Shown here piece by piece: positions 49,554-58,241 of a DNA stretch of 64,000 nucleotides. Within the stretch, counting starts at the first letter, position 1, and every line of letters starts with the position of its first letter. A model generated the notes under the pieces. It ran no database searches. It had not been told where the DNA came from and was given only the letters and a program-made list of their open reading frames with translations. This DNA comes from Alkaliphilus flagellatus. Lineage in GTDB: Bacteria; Bacillota; Clostridia; Peptostreptococcales; Natronincolaceae. A program made the position numbers and the translations under genes. The DNA lies in assembly GCF_018919215.1 (NCBI RefSeq), contig NZ_JAHLQK010000004.1, forward strand, positions 310,001 through 374,000, written 5' to 3'.

Positions 49554-50609
49554 ATGATAAACAATAAAAAATCAAACATATTGCTATTATTTCTAATAAT
49601 ATCTATAACATTAGCAGGCTGTACTTCTAATAAATCATCTAAAGAATTAACCCTTGTTAAACAGGAGCAGTTAATTTTAGGTACCTTTGGATCAATTAGT
49701 GCCTATAGTAATTCTGAAAAGGAAGGGAATGAAGCTATTTCTAAGGCTTATGATCGCATAAAGGAAATTGAAAATCTAATGAGCACTTCTATAGAAGGCA
49801 GCGATGTATATAATATGAACAAAAAAGCTGGGGTTGAATCTATAGCTGTTAATCCTTCTACTATGGAAGTACTGTTAGAAGGTCTTGAATATTCTTCTAT
49901 AACTAAAGAGGCTTTTAATATTGGTCTTGGATCACTAATAGAGCTTTGGGGGATAGGAAAAGATTGGCAAAAGGTTCCTACATCAGAAGAAATAGCAGAT
50001 GCAAAAAAACATATAGACTTAAATAAACTGGAAGTTTCAAAGGAAAATAATACTGCTTTTATTAAGGATCCTAAAATATTAGTGGATCTAGGTGGTATTG
50101 CAAAAGGATATGCGGTTGATGAAAGTATTCGTATTTTAAAAGAAAATGGAATTAAAAGCGGCGTTGTTAATTTAGGTGGAGATGTATATGCCCTAGGTAC
50201 AAAAACCGATGGTAGCAAGTGGAGAATTGGTATTAATAATCCTGAGATTGGATCGAGTAATTCCATTGCTCGTATTTCTATATCTGATAAATCTGTAGTT
50301 ACTTCCGGAGATTATGAAAGATACTTTATTGAAAACGGAGTAAGGTACCACCATATTATAGATCCAAAAACCGGCATTCCAGCAAATAATGGTCTAGTAA
50401 GTGTAACTATCGTTTCAGATAAGTCTATAGATGGAGATGTCCTTTCAACCGCTTCTTTTATATTAGGTTTAGATGAGGGACTAAAATTAATAGAAAGTCG
50501 TCCAGGTGTAGAAGGTTTGCTAATTACTAAAGACAGACAAGTATATGTTTCTTCAGGGTTAAAAGACGCAGTTGAAATATTAGATAATAACTTTAAAATA
50601 GTTAATTAA
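49554..50609 (+). CDS. apbE: FAD:protein FMN transferase ApbE
   Basis: ApbE uses FAD to attach FMN to Thr or Ser of exported flavoproteins, with Mg2+, outside the membrane. The 351-residue lipoprotein has a signal peptide with lipobox LAGC (C22). Key motifs are LGTFGSISAYS, DLGGIAKGYAVDE, GVVNLGGDVYALG and HHIIDPKTGIPANNGLVSVTI. The ATG follows AAGAGGTG. Lying next to three FMN_bind proteins with seven matching sites, it is their likely flavinylating enzyme. Confidence 0.95.
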   Translation: MINNKKSNILLLFLIISITLAGCTSNKSSKELTLVKQEQLILGTFGSISAYSNSEKEGNEAISKAYDRIKEIENLMSTSIEGSDVYNMNKKAGVESIAVNPSTMEVLLEGLEYSSITKEAFNIGLGSLIELWGIGKDWQKVPTSEEIADAKKHIDLNKLEVSKENNTAFIKDPKILVDLGGIAKGYAVDESIRILKENGIKSGVVNLGGDVYALGTKTDGSKWRIGINNPEIGSSNSIARISISDKSVVTSGDYERYFIENGVRYHHIIDPKTGIPANNGLVSVTIVSDKSIDGDVLSTASFILGLDEGLKLIESRPGVEGLLITKDRQVYVSSGLKDAVEILDNNFKIVN

Positions 50610-50640
50610 ATATGGGAGCCTATAGGCTCCCATATTTAAT
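50606..50640. terminator. Bidirectional terminator between apbE and the flavodiiron gene
   Basis: AAATATGGGAGCC-tata-GGCTCCCATATTT is a perfect stem with A/T-rich ends. It overlaps the apbE stop codon and lies next to the facing flavodiiron stop. Confidence 0.88.
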
Positions 50641-50641
50641 A

Positions 50642-51868
50642 CTAAGCTAAAAGTAAATCTCCAATAACTCTTCCTACTTCCATTATTCTATTTTGTTCTT
50701 TTTCATCTGGAACAAATTTTACTCTTAAAGGTAGTTGAACATGGTCCATTCCTGTAGTTTTTATAATATATGAAGAGTCAATAACCTTCATATTTGATTC
50801 TAATAGATAGTCATGAACCACCTGTACAGCTTCACCGCTCCACCCATAGGAACCAAAAGCTATAGCTAGTTTATTACTTAAATTCATATCTTTAATATCC
50901 TTTAATACTTCTTCTATATTTCCTACCATATCTGCATATCGTGTAGAACTACCAAAGAATATAGCATCTGCTGCCATAATAGCTTCCTTTATCTCTTCAT
51001 TGCTTGCATTTTTTGTGTTTATTATACGGTGTTCTATTCCTTTATCTTCTAAACCTTCTCCAATTAGTTTGGCAACTTTAGTTGTATTTCCAGTCATAGT
51101 ACTAAATAAAATTAGTGCTTTCTTAGATTCATCACTTGGTTGACTCATTATATTATATGCCTTTATAAAACTTTGTGCATTTTCTCTTAAAATATATCCA
51201 TGAGAAGGTGCAATCATTTCTATATCTAATTCTTTTATTTTTTCTATCATATCTTGTACATAAGGACGATGTGGATGCATTATTAGTTTGTAGTATACTT
51301 CAAAATCATCCATATAATTTTCTTTTGCTAGGTCATTAAACAGTTCATATGTTGCAATATGTGTACTAAATTGATCGCAAGGATAAAGTATTTTATCTTC
51401 AATACAGTAGGTAATCATAGTTTCTTCTGTATGAAGATAAGGTGTTTCGAAGAATTGTAGAGTTTTTCCACCTATATCTAATTTATCTCCATCTTTTATA
51501 ATTATAAATTCCCTATTGTGTAATTTAAACATATCCTTTAGTTCTTCCGCTCCTAACGCTGTAGTAACAATTTTAGCATTTGGCGCCTTTGCAGCTAGGG
51601 CCGGAAGTGCTCCAGCATGGTCTGGCTCTACGTGATTTATAACTATATATTCTATTTCTTTCGGATCTATTATCTTACTTAATTTTTCAACATATACTCT
51701 ACCAAACTCTATATCAACAGTATCTATTACAGTTGGTTTTTCTGTCATTAATAAGTAGCTATTATATGTTGTTCCTTTTTCTAATATTAATCTATGGAAA
51801 GGAACTTTTCTATCATCTACATAACCTACCCAATAACTATTTTTTGCAATTTCTAATTTATTTGTCAT
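50642..51868 (-). CDS. fprA: FprA-type flavodiiron protein (O2/NO reductase)
   Basis: Flavodiiron proteins reduce O2 to water and/or NO to N2O in anaerobes, using rubredoxin or F420. The 408-residue protein has a lactamase-like diiron domain with H79-x-E81-x-D83-H84 in NHVEPDHAG, H146 in PYLHTEET, the bridging Asp in YPCDQFSTH and a later His in APSHGYI. A flavodoxin domain (about 255-405) has the FMN loop STMTGNTTK. No C-terminal rubredoxin is fused. The start has AGGAGG. An FNR/CRP-type dyad with TATAAT 21 bases away lies just upstream. Confidence 0.95.
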   Translation of the reverse strand: MTNKLEIAKNSYWVGYVDDRKVPFHRLILEKGTTYNSYLLMTEKPTVIDTVDIEFGRVYVEKLSKIIDPKEIEYIVINHVEPDHAGALPALAAKAPNAKIVTTALGAEELKDMFKLHNREFIIIKDGDKLDIGGKTLQFFETPYLHTEETMITYCIEDKILYPCDQFSTHIATYELFNDLAKENYMDDFEVYYKLIMHPHRPYVQDMIEKIKELDIEMIAPSHGYILRENAQSFIKAYNIMSQPSDESKKALILFSTMTGNTTKVAKLIGEGLEDKGIEHRIINTKNASNEEIKEAIMAADAIFFGSSTRYADMVGNIEEVLKDIKDMNLSNKLAIAFGSYGWSGEAVQVVHDYLLESNMKVIDSSYIIKTTGMDHVQLPLRVKFVPDEKEQNRIMEVGRVIGDLLLA

Positions 51869-51910
51869 TTAAATCTCCTCCTTAATATTTTAACTGCTTC
51901 TTATGACTTA

Positions 51911-51953
51911 ATTATAAAGGAGATTAAATAATAAAACTGTGATTGCAATCAAA
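51911..51953 (-). promoter_or_regulatory. FNR/CRP-type activator site plus -10 box (site 4)
   Basis: On the minus strand TTTGATTGCAATCACA (51953-51938) is a strong dyad containing TTGAT-N4-ATCAc. TATAAT (51916-51911) begins exactly 21 bases after it. The flavodiiron ATG is at 51868. It matches the hemerythrin site at 13 of 16 positions. Confidence 0.72.
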
Positions 51954-51954
51954 A

Positions 51955-52045
51955 AATTCTCCGATGATATCGAATCAACTCATGGTGCACTTAAATTTTA
52001 AAACTTAATTAAAAAATTTCAGGTACTCAAATTATCCTGTTGCAT
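51955..52045 (+). repeat. Dispersed intergenic repeat, copy between flavodiiron and HAD genes
   Basis: ATTCTCCGATGATATCGAATCAACTCATGGTGCACTTAAATTTTAAAACTT continues to TTTCAGGTACTCAAATT. Compared with the 20921-21000 copy (inverted), CTCATGGYGCACT and AATTTTAAA are shared. Confidence 0.55.
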
Positions 52046-52062
52046 TTGTAATACTTTATATA

Positions 52063-52788
52063 CTATAAAAATTCCACATCGGCAGTTAATTTATAAATTA
52101 CATCTTTTCTTTCAATAATTATTGTAGCCTTTTTACGCAATTCTCTATCATTTCTAATATTTTGTAGTAGTTCTCTAGCAGGATTAATTGCAATAGGACT
52201 ACCAACTAGCTTTAGCATAGAAAAATCTCCATTTGTATCGCCGTATGCATAGCTTTTATCTAAATCGATATTATATTTATCAACAAATTCCATAATAGCT
52301 GTGTGCTTACTGTCTGAATCCCACATTTGAATAATTTCACCAGTAAAATTATTATTTTCATCTACTATATATTCTGTTCCACGATAATCAGCTACTCCAT
52401 ATTTTTCTGCCATTTTTGATACTAAATAATCTGGACTACCCGAAATAAAAACAACTTTATGACCCTGAGATTTATGCCAGTTAATTCTATCTCTAGTAAA
52501 ACGATACACTCTATCGCCTTTTAAATTTATTACTTGATTTGATATAAAGTCCATGTAATTTCTATTTAGACCTTTCATAGATTTAAGATATATTTGAGAT
52601 ACTTCATTTAAATAATTATCATAATTTCCTTGCCTCATATCCCAATCATGAAATGCATTTTTAGCAAGTGTATGCCAAATAATAGGATCTATTACTTCAT
52701 ACTTTATTAAACTCTTGAAATGTTCCACCATTAAAGAATCTCTATATAGAGTTCCATCAATATCAAAAAACACACCTATATTTTTCAT
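52063..52788 (-). CDS. HAD-superfamily subfamily IB hydrolase
   Basis: This is a cytoplasmic phosphatase of the SerB-like HAD-IB type, 241 residues. Motif I is FFDIDGTLYRD, motif II the Ser in VVFISGSPDYLVSKMAEKYG, and motif III/IV AYGDTNGDFSMLKLVGSPIAINP. The helical cap between residues 20 and 95 fits the IB group. The substrate may be a phosphomonoester of lipid or amino acid type but is not readable. It stands alone between a repeat and the cphA terminator. Confidence 0.85.
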   Translation of the reverse strand: MKNIGVFFDIDGTLYRDSLMVEHFKSLIKYEVIDPIIWHTLAKNAFHDWDMRQGNYDNYLNEVSQIYLKSMKGLNRNYMDFISNQVINLKGDRVYRFTRDRINWHKSQGHKVVFISGSPDYLVSKMAEKYGVADYRGTEYIVDENNNFTGEIIQMWDSDSKHTAIMEFVDKYNIDLDKSYAYGDTNGDFSMLKLVGSPIAINPARELLQNIRNDRELRKKATIIIERKDVIYKLTADVEFL

Positions 52789-52927
52789 TTTATCCCTTCT
52801 CTCTACGTAAAAAGTATATTATTTATTAATACACATATCTAAGGACTATTAAACCCTTAGTAGGTATATCTATTATTTTATTTAGTATATGTTAACTATT
52901 TTATCATGTAAACTCCTAATATCAAAA

Positions 52928-52953
52928 AGAGACGAATATAAAATTCGTCCCTA
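52928..52953 (-). terminator. Terminator of cphA
   Basis: GGGACGAAT pairs with ATTCGTCTC around a TTTAT-type loop and runs into TTTTT on the minus strand. Confidence 0.8.
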
Positions 52954-52982
52954 TAATCCTATAGCATTTAACAGAATACTTT

Positions 52983-55631
52983 TTACACCTTACCAACTAC
53001 TGCAGGTATTTCATTTATTATATCAGATGTTAATTTTGCCTTAAAATCTTTAATTGCATCATACAAAGGCTGATAATCTTCATAAAATACAATAATAGTA
53101 TCTCCGGCTTCAGCATTTTCCATTGCTTTAATTAAGGCTTCTTTTTCATCTAGCTCTATAGTAATTTGTTGATCTGTTAGTTTTCCTAACATGCACCCTT
53201 TCCTTAATAGTTCGGCCACTTCTCCCGGTTTTCTGTCCCTCAAATCTTTATCTTCTTTTATATAAACTTGATCAAAGGATTTACCAGATAACTCTCCTAC
53301 TTTTAAAATACTTATATCTGTCCTATCACCCGGCACACCGATTACACCAATCAATTTATTGATTTTCATTTTCTTTAGTCCACTAAGCACTCTACTGTAG
53401 CCACCAATATTATGACCATAATCAATTATAACTTTAAAGTCTGCAACTTCAAATACATTAAATCTGCCAAGATTATTAGTAGCATCTGTATGAAATTCGC
53501 TTAGTCCTTTACTAATAATGGTCGTGTCAATTCCAATGCCATAGCTAACAGCTACTGCTGCCAAACTATTTTCTATGTTATGTTCCAAAGCCCCACCAAA
53601 GGTAGCAGGTATATTTTCAATATTAATTACTGGTAATTCTTTCTCTCCGTTAAATATATAAATAATATTTTCTTTTAAATATACTGCTTTTTTTCCATTG
53701 TATTTATGCTGAGTTATTAACTTATTATCAGGATTTTGAGAAAAATAAATAATATTACCTCTAGCCCTTTTAGCAATTCTTTCAGCATAGATATCGTCTC
53801 CATTTATTACAGAGTATCCATCTGGTTTAACAGATTCTACAATAAGAGATTTAACATCGGCCATATCTTCTAATGTATTTATACCATCTATTCCTATATG
53901 GTCATCTCCAATATTAGTAATTACTCCAACGTCCGCTAGGTCATATCCTAATCCTTTATTTACTATACCGCCTCTGGCTGTCTCTAAAATAGCTACATCT
54001 ATATTTTTATCCATTAAAACAACTTCTGCACTTCTAGGTCCTGTAGTATCTCCTTGTACCATTAGATCATCATTAATATATATGCCACCCGTACTAGTCA
54101 TACCAACAGTCATATTATTACTTCTAAGTATTTTTGCGATCATTCTTGTTGTTGTAGTCTTTCCATTAGTACCAGTGACAGATATTACAGGTATAGAGTG
54201 CTTAGCTCCAGGTGGAAATAATAAATCAACAATAGCTTTTGCTACATTTCGTGGCTGACCCTTAGAAGGATAATGATGCATTCTTATGCCTGGGCAAGCG
54301 TTCACCTCAATAATAACACCATCATTTTCTACAATAGATTTACTAATATCTTTAGTAGTAATATCAATACCAGCTACATCAAGTCCTATAATTTGAGCTG
54401 CCCTTAATGCTAATTTAATATTATTAGGATGTACATCATCTGTAACATCTATGGCGATTCCACCTGTACTTAAATTATCGTTTTCTCTAAGATAAACTAT
54501 TTCTCCATCCTTGGGTATACTGGTAAGATTCATTTTTACTTTATCTAGAATCAAGAGCATAACATCATCAATTTTAATTTTAGTTAAAGGTTTTTGATGA
54601 CCTTCTCCTCTTAATGGATTTCTATTTTCTATGTCTATAAGCTCCTTAATAGTATTAATACCATTACCTATGACATGAGCTGCTATTCGTTCTGAAGCTG
54701 CAATTACTTCATTTCCTACTACTGCGATTCTATAGTGTTTTCCGTCAACAAATTTTTCTATTAAAATTCTGTCACTATACTGTTTAGCTATTTTAAAAGC
54801 TCTACCTATTTCAAGCTTAGAAGAAAGATTTAAAGAAACCCCTTTGCCTTGATTACCATTATAAGGTTTTACAACTACAGGTAGTCCTAATTTCTCCGCT
54901 TCAACAATAGCTTCATCTAAAGTAGTAACAACCTTACCTTCTGGCGCTGGCAACCCATGAGCTCTTAAAATATAATTAGTAAGTTCCTTGTCACATGCTA
55001 TATCTACTGACATACAACTAGTTTGATCTGTCATAGTAGCCTGTATCTTTTTATGGTACTTGCCATATCCTAACTGTACTATGCTATTTTCACCAATACG
55101 CATTGTAGGTATTTTCCTTTTTTGTGCTTCTTCAACAATAGCCGATGTACTAGGTCCTAGTTCATTTTCATTGGCCTTTGTTTGAATATAGAATAAACGT
55201 TCATTTATATCTATTTCCTTATTATTTAGCAAACTGTCTATTATATCAAAAGCTAGTTTTGCAGATTCTAATCCTACAATCTCATTAATATAAGAAAACA
55301 CCATGAAATATACTGTATCATCTCGTAAGTATCTTGTTTTTCCAAATTTCAGATCATATCCTAATATATTTTGAATCTCCAAGGCCATATGCTCCATTAC
55401 ATGCGCTAAATAAGTTCCTCTTTCTAGCCTTTCATAAAATCCATTAATATAACCCTTAGAGCATTTGTGTTTTTTTAATCCTGGCAACATAGATAGGAGC
55501 CTCTCATTAAAATTTTCTATGTCACAAGTTGGTATATCCACATATTTACCTAAATCTACATCTGCCCTAACTACAGGCCAATGACTATATATATTTCTCC
55601 CGGAATATACCCTAATACTTAATAATTTCAT
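52983..55631 (-). CDS. cphA: Cyanophycin synthetase
   Basis: CphA makes multi-L-arginyl-poly-L-aspartate, an insoluble nitrogen, carbon and energy store, by alternate ATP-driven addition of Asp and Arg. The 882-residue protein has the N-terminal domain (about 1-160), an ATP-grasp domain (about 215-475; PVVVKPYNGNQGKGV, IEVNACPGIRMHH) and a Mur-ligase-like domain (about 480-875) with P-loop VTGTNGKTTT, followed by GDDHIG and DYGHNIGGY. Its length matches CphA1. The start has AGGAGG. A 175-base gap separates it from cphB. Confidence 0.96.
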   Translation of the reverse strand: MKLLSIRVYSGRNIYSHWPVVRADVDLGKYVDIPTCDIENFNERLLSMLPGLKKHKCSKGYINGFYERLERGTYLAHVMEHMALEIQNILGYDLKFGKTRYLRDDTVYFMVFSYINEIVGLESAKLAFDIIDSLLNNKEIDINERLFYIQTKANENELGPSTSAIVEEAQKRKIPTMRIGENSIVQLGYGKYHKKIQATMTDQTSCMSVDIACDKELTNYILRAHGLPAPEGKVVTTLDEAIVEAEKLGLPVVVKPYNGNQGKGVSLNLSSKLEIGRAFKIAKQYSDRILIEKFVDGKHYRIAVVGNEVIAASERIAAHVIGNGINTIKELIDIENRNPLRGEGHQKPLTKIKIDDVMLLILDKVKMNLTSIPKDGEIVYLRENDNLSTGGIAIDVTDDVHPNNIKLALRAAQIIGLDVAGIDITTKDISKSIVENDGVIIEVNACPGIRMHHYPSKGQPRNVAKAIVDLLFPPGAKHSIPVISVTGTNGKTTTTRMIAKILRSNNMTVGMTSTGGIYINDDLMVQGDTTGPRSAEVVLMDKNIDVAILETARGGIVNKGLGYDLADVGVITNIGDDHIGIDGINTLEDMADVKSLIVESVKPDGYSVINGDDIYAERIAKRARGNIIYFSQNPDNKLITQHKYNGKKAVYLKENIIYIFNGEKELPVINIENIPATFGGALEHNIENSLAAVAVSYGIGIDTTIISKGLSEFHTDATNNLGRFNVFEVADFKVIIDYGHNIGGYSRVLSGLKKMKINKLIGVIGVPGDRTDISILKVGELSGKSFDQVYIKEDKDLRDRKPGEVAELLRKGCMLGKLTDQQITIELDEKEALIKAMENAEAGDTIIVFYEDYQPLYDAIKDFKAKLTSDIINEIPAVVGKV

Positions 55632-55806
55632 TTACGGTCCTCCTCAAACAATTTAGGTCACCATTTATTTTAGTATGAATTACTTTATCACACATAGGAA
55701 ATTATGTACCCTACGAAATTGTTGATAAGCTATAATTTCCGTAATGTATTTCAAGAATATTAACTTTCAAATCTTTTTAAAGAATACTTTGTTGTATACT
55801 ATTATA

Positions 55807-56631
55807 TTATTTTTTATCTATGTCAAACTGGGTAATTGCTTGTCTATTCAATAGATTATATCCATATCCTGTTGGCAAAATATCAATTTTAACATTAGTA
55901 ATAGCTAAAGGTTCATTAGGATATTGTTCCGAAATATTAGTGTAGTCAATTTCTCTGCCATCAACTATAGTTACTACACCAGAACCTATTACACTTATTT
56001 CTCTTGTCTCACTAACTATAATTGCCGTATCTTCATCTATTCCAATACCAATAGTTTGCGGATTTTGCGCAACAGCTCCTAACAGTCTTCCTATCCTACC
56101 TCTTTGGTTAAAATGCTGATCAATTATTACCTCTTCCAACAAACCCATTCCAGGAGCCATTTTTAAAGTGCATTTTCTCGGGGCATCCTCTTCCTCTCCC
56201 TCTACTACCATTACCTCACTCATCATAGAAGCACCTGCACTGGTTCCAGCAATAATTACTCCTTCTTCTAACCTACGTTTAATATGATTATGAAATTCTG
56301 TTCCTCCTAGTATACTTGAAATTCTAAGTTGATCTCCACCAACAAAAAAAATACAAGTTGTTCCTTCCAAAGTTCTAGTTATTTGCCTTCTATTCGCTTC
56401 CTTTCTGCATACAATATTAATTGTTTCTACTTTATCTGCACCTAATTCATAAAAAATCCTTTTATATTCTTCTCCAACCTCTAAAGGGTAGTTTGTAGCT
56501 GTGGTAACTACAGCAATATGGGCATTTTTTTCGCCAGATAAATAAACAATTTCCTTAAGTATTTCCTTATCAGCCCTTTTATCTTCGCCACCACCGATAA
56601 TTATCAATCTTGTTTTTTCTTTTTTAGCCAT
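55807..56631 (-). CDS. cphB: Cyanophycinase
   Basis: This serine exopeptidase of the S51 type cleaves cyanophycin into beta-Asp-Arg dipeptides. The 274-residue protein has the nucleophile in IAGTSAGASMMSE, a FVGGDQLR segment, and QHFNQRGRIGRL with the catalytic-site His region. It has no signal peptide, so it acts in the cytoplasm. It lies directly upstream of cphA on the same strand, allowing both store and use of the polymer. Isoaspartyl dipeptidase, needed for the next step, is not in the window. Confidence 0.95.
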   Translation of the reverse strand: MAKKEKTRLIIIGGGEDKRADKEILKEIVYLSGEKNAHIAVVTTATNYPLEVGEEYKRIFYELGADKVETINIVCRKEANRRQITRTLEGTTCIFFVGGDQLRISSILGGTEFHNHIKRRLEEGVIIAGTSAGASMMSEVMVVEGEEEDAPRKCTLKMAPGMGLLEEVIIDQHFNQRGRIGRLLGAVAQNPQTIGIGIDEDTAIIVSETREISVIGSGVVTIVDGREIDYTNISEQYPNEPLAITNVKIDILPTGYGYNLLNRQAITQFDIDKK

Positions 56632-56658
56632 AATATACCCCTTTCGATAAAGAAAACT

Positions 56659-56773
56659 TGATTCAGATGGAGTTTTAACTCCACCTAAATATTAATTGCA
56701 CCTTGAGCACCTGAAAATTTAGCATAAATTTCAAGTACTACAGGAGTCGATGCGATAGCATCAAACGACTTTT
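56659..56773 (-). repeat. Dispersed intergenic repeat, full-length inverse copy
   Basis: Read on the minus strand it has GTCGTTTGATGCTATCGCATCGACTC, a GTACTTGAAATTTA block, TTTCAGGTGCTCAAGG, and a final hairpin AGGTGGAGTTAAAACTCCATCTGAATC. The same block order is found at 13565-13665. Confidence 0.65.
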
Positions 56774-56930
56774 ATTTCGAGGATGTAATGTTTGATCTCT
56801 CACTTATAAAAAGTAGAACTTCTTAGCAGCACACCGAAGATCAAACTATTTTTATTTTCTCCCATAATGATTCAAATATTCAATTTTTATAATTTAAAGT
56901 TATTTTTCATTTAATTTTCTACATTTTTAT

Positions 56931-56968
56931 AAAAAAAAATAAATCCTTAAAAAGGATTTATTTTTTTA
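56931..56968 (-). terminator. Terminator of the polysaccharide deacetylase gene
   Basis: AAAAATAAATCCTT pairs perfectly with AAGGATTTATTTTT, with long A and T tails, just past the stop codon. Confidence 0.88.
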
Positions 56969-56973
56969 AAATT

Positions 56974-57897
56974 TTATAAATCTAATATCTCAGAAACAGT
57001 AACAAATTCATATCCCTGTTCTCTAATCCACTCTATCATTTGGGGTAATGTATCTACAGTGTTTTTTACTGATTTTGGATTACCTCCATTATGCATTAAA
57101 ACAATCCCACCCGGCTTTAATTGCTGCTGAACATATTTCATCATCTGTTCACCCGATGTTCCAGCCCAATCTCTAGTGTCTACTGACCAGTTAACAACGT
57201 TATATCCTAAAGAGTTAACAAATTCTATTCCTTGTTTTTTAAGTGCACCATAGGGCGGTCTTAATACTGCACTATGCTCTCCTAGTATATCTGTTATCAA
57301 TTCCTCAGTCATTAATATCTCCTTTTCTACTTCTTGCTTCGATAGCTTTGGCAAATATTTATGACTCCAACTATGGTTACCTATTTCATGACCCTTTTCA
57401 TGAATGCTCTTTAATACTTCAGGATATTTTTCAGCATTTTGTCCTATAACAAAGAATGTAGCTTTAATATCATATTGATCTAATATATCCATAATTTGTG
57501 AAGTATATTTGGATTCTGGTCCATCATCAAAGGTAAGAGCAACTAACTTTTTGCTACCGTCCCCTGAGTAATGAATTTTAGAATCTACAATGTCTGTTTT
57601 TTTATCTTGGTCTGCTTTATTTTCACTTTCTGATTGATTAGCTGTATCATTAATTTTATCATTATTATTTTTCTCATCTGTTTCAATTTCTACATTTATT
57701 TCATCTTGATTTGTTTTTTCTTCATCCTTTATTTTATTATCATCTATATCTTCAATCTTATCCGGAGCAATATTTTCGATTTGCTTTTCATCATCATTTA
57801 AATCGACCGGGAGTTTTACTGCACCAACTGTTGTGCAGCCTACAAATAACATACTTAAAATACTTACTACGACAATACCGAATATCCATTTTTTCAT
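56974..57897 (-). CDS. Polysaccharide deacetylase lipoprotein, NodB domain
   Basis: This exported enzyme probably removes N-acetyl groups from peptidoglycan or chitin-like glycan. The 307-residue protein has a lipobox FVGC (C21), a very acidic Asp/Glu/Lys/Asn-rich linker (about 35-105) and a NodB domain (about 115-300). The domain shows the catalytic and metal Asp pair in TFDDGPESKYT, metal ligands in HEIGNHSWSHKYL, RPPYGA and the late LMHNGG motif. The start follows AAGGGGGAAGG. A 0A-box-like octamer lies about 85 bases upstream, so sporulation control is possible. Confidence 0.9.
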   Translation of the reverse strand: MKKWIFGIVVVSILSMLFVGCTTVGAVKLPVDLNDDEKQIENIAPDKIEDIDDNKIKDEEKTNQDEINVEIETDEKNNNDKINDTANQSESENKADQDKKTDIVDSKIHYSGDGSKKLVALTFDDGPESKYTSQIMDILDQYDIKATFFVIGQNAEKYPEVLKSIHEKGHEIGNHSWSHKYLPKLSKQEVEKEILMTEELITDILGEHSAVLRPPYGALKKQGIEFVNSLGYNVVNWSVDTRDWAGTSGEQMMKYVQQQLKPGGIVLMHNGGNPKSVKNTVDTLPQMIEWIREQGYEFVTVSEILDL

Positions 57898-57977
57898 TCT
57901 AGTCCTTCCCCCTTAACTTACATTAACTTATGTAAGTAATTATAATAATTATTTCAATTACTATTATAAGGGAATAA

Positions 57978-57985
57978 TTGTCGAA
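57978..57985 (+). promoter_or_regulatory. 0A-box-like octamer upstream of the deacetylase gene
   Basis: TTGTCGAA matches the Spo0A-binding core and lies about 80 bases upstream of the minus-strand deacetylase start. Orientation and chance occurrence limit confidence. Confidence 0.35.
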
Positions 57986-58021
57986 AGGAATTACAAAACC
58001 GTAACAATAGACATGGTAAAA

Positions 58022-58105
58022 TACGTCAAATGCTGTCGCATAAACTGCTACTTTACTTAATTTATTAATCTATATTTTAAAAAATTCAAGTGTCTAAAAT
58101 ACTGC
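58022..58105 (+). repeat. Dispersed intergenic repeat, degenerate copy
   Basis: CGTCAAATGCTGTCGCATAAACTG is followed by TTTACTTAATTTATTAA and TTCAAGTGTCTAAAAT. The TGCTGTCGCAT stem and the order of the later blocks match the family. Confidence 0.5.
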
Positions 58106-58166
58106 CAATCTACAGATTACTAATTAATTAGTAATCTTAAAAACCCTTGAAATCTTTTTAAAAGAT

Positions 58167-58202
58167 AAGGTCCATAGGTAAGAAAATCCCCATGGACCTT
58201 AA
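58167..58202 (-). terminator. Terminator of the Na/Pi cotransporter gene
   Basis: AAGGTCCAT and ATGGACCTT form a stem with an inner, imperfect extension around a loop near 58180. The T-run is weak. Confidence 0.6.
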
Positions 58203-58241
58203 TAATTAGTTAAAAGGTTAAAGTATGGTTAACAAACCAAA

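Larger units (their letters stand above)
56632..56973. other. Intergenic region between cphB and the deacetylase gene
   Basis: The region holds a full-length inverse copy of the dispersed repeat (56659-56773), AT-rich sequence, and the deacetylase terminator (56931-56968). No ORF was seen. Confidence 0.6.
57898..58241. other. Intergenic region between deacetylase and Na/Pi genes
   Basis: The region holds a 0A-box-like octamer (57978-57985), a degenerate dispersed repeat (58022-58105) and the Na/Pi transporter terminator (58167-58202). The rest is AT-rich without an ORF. Confidence 0.55.
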
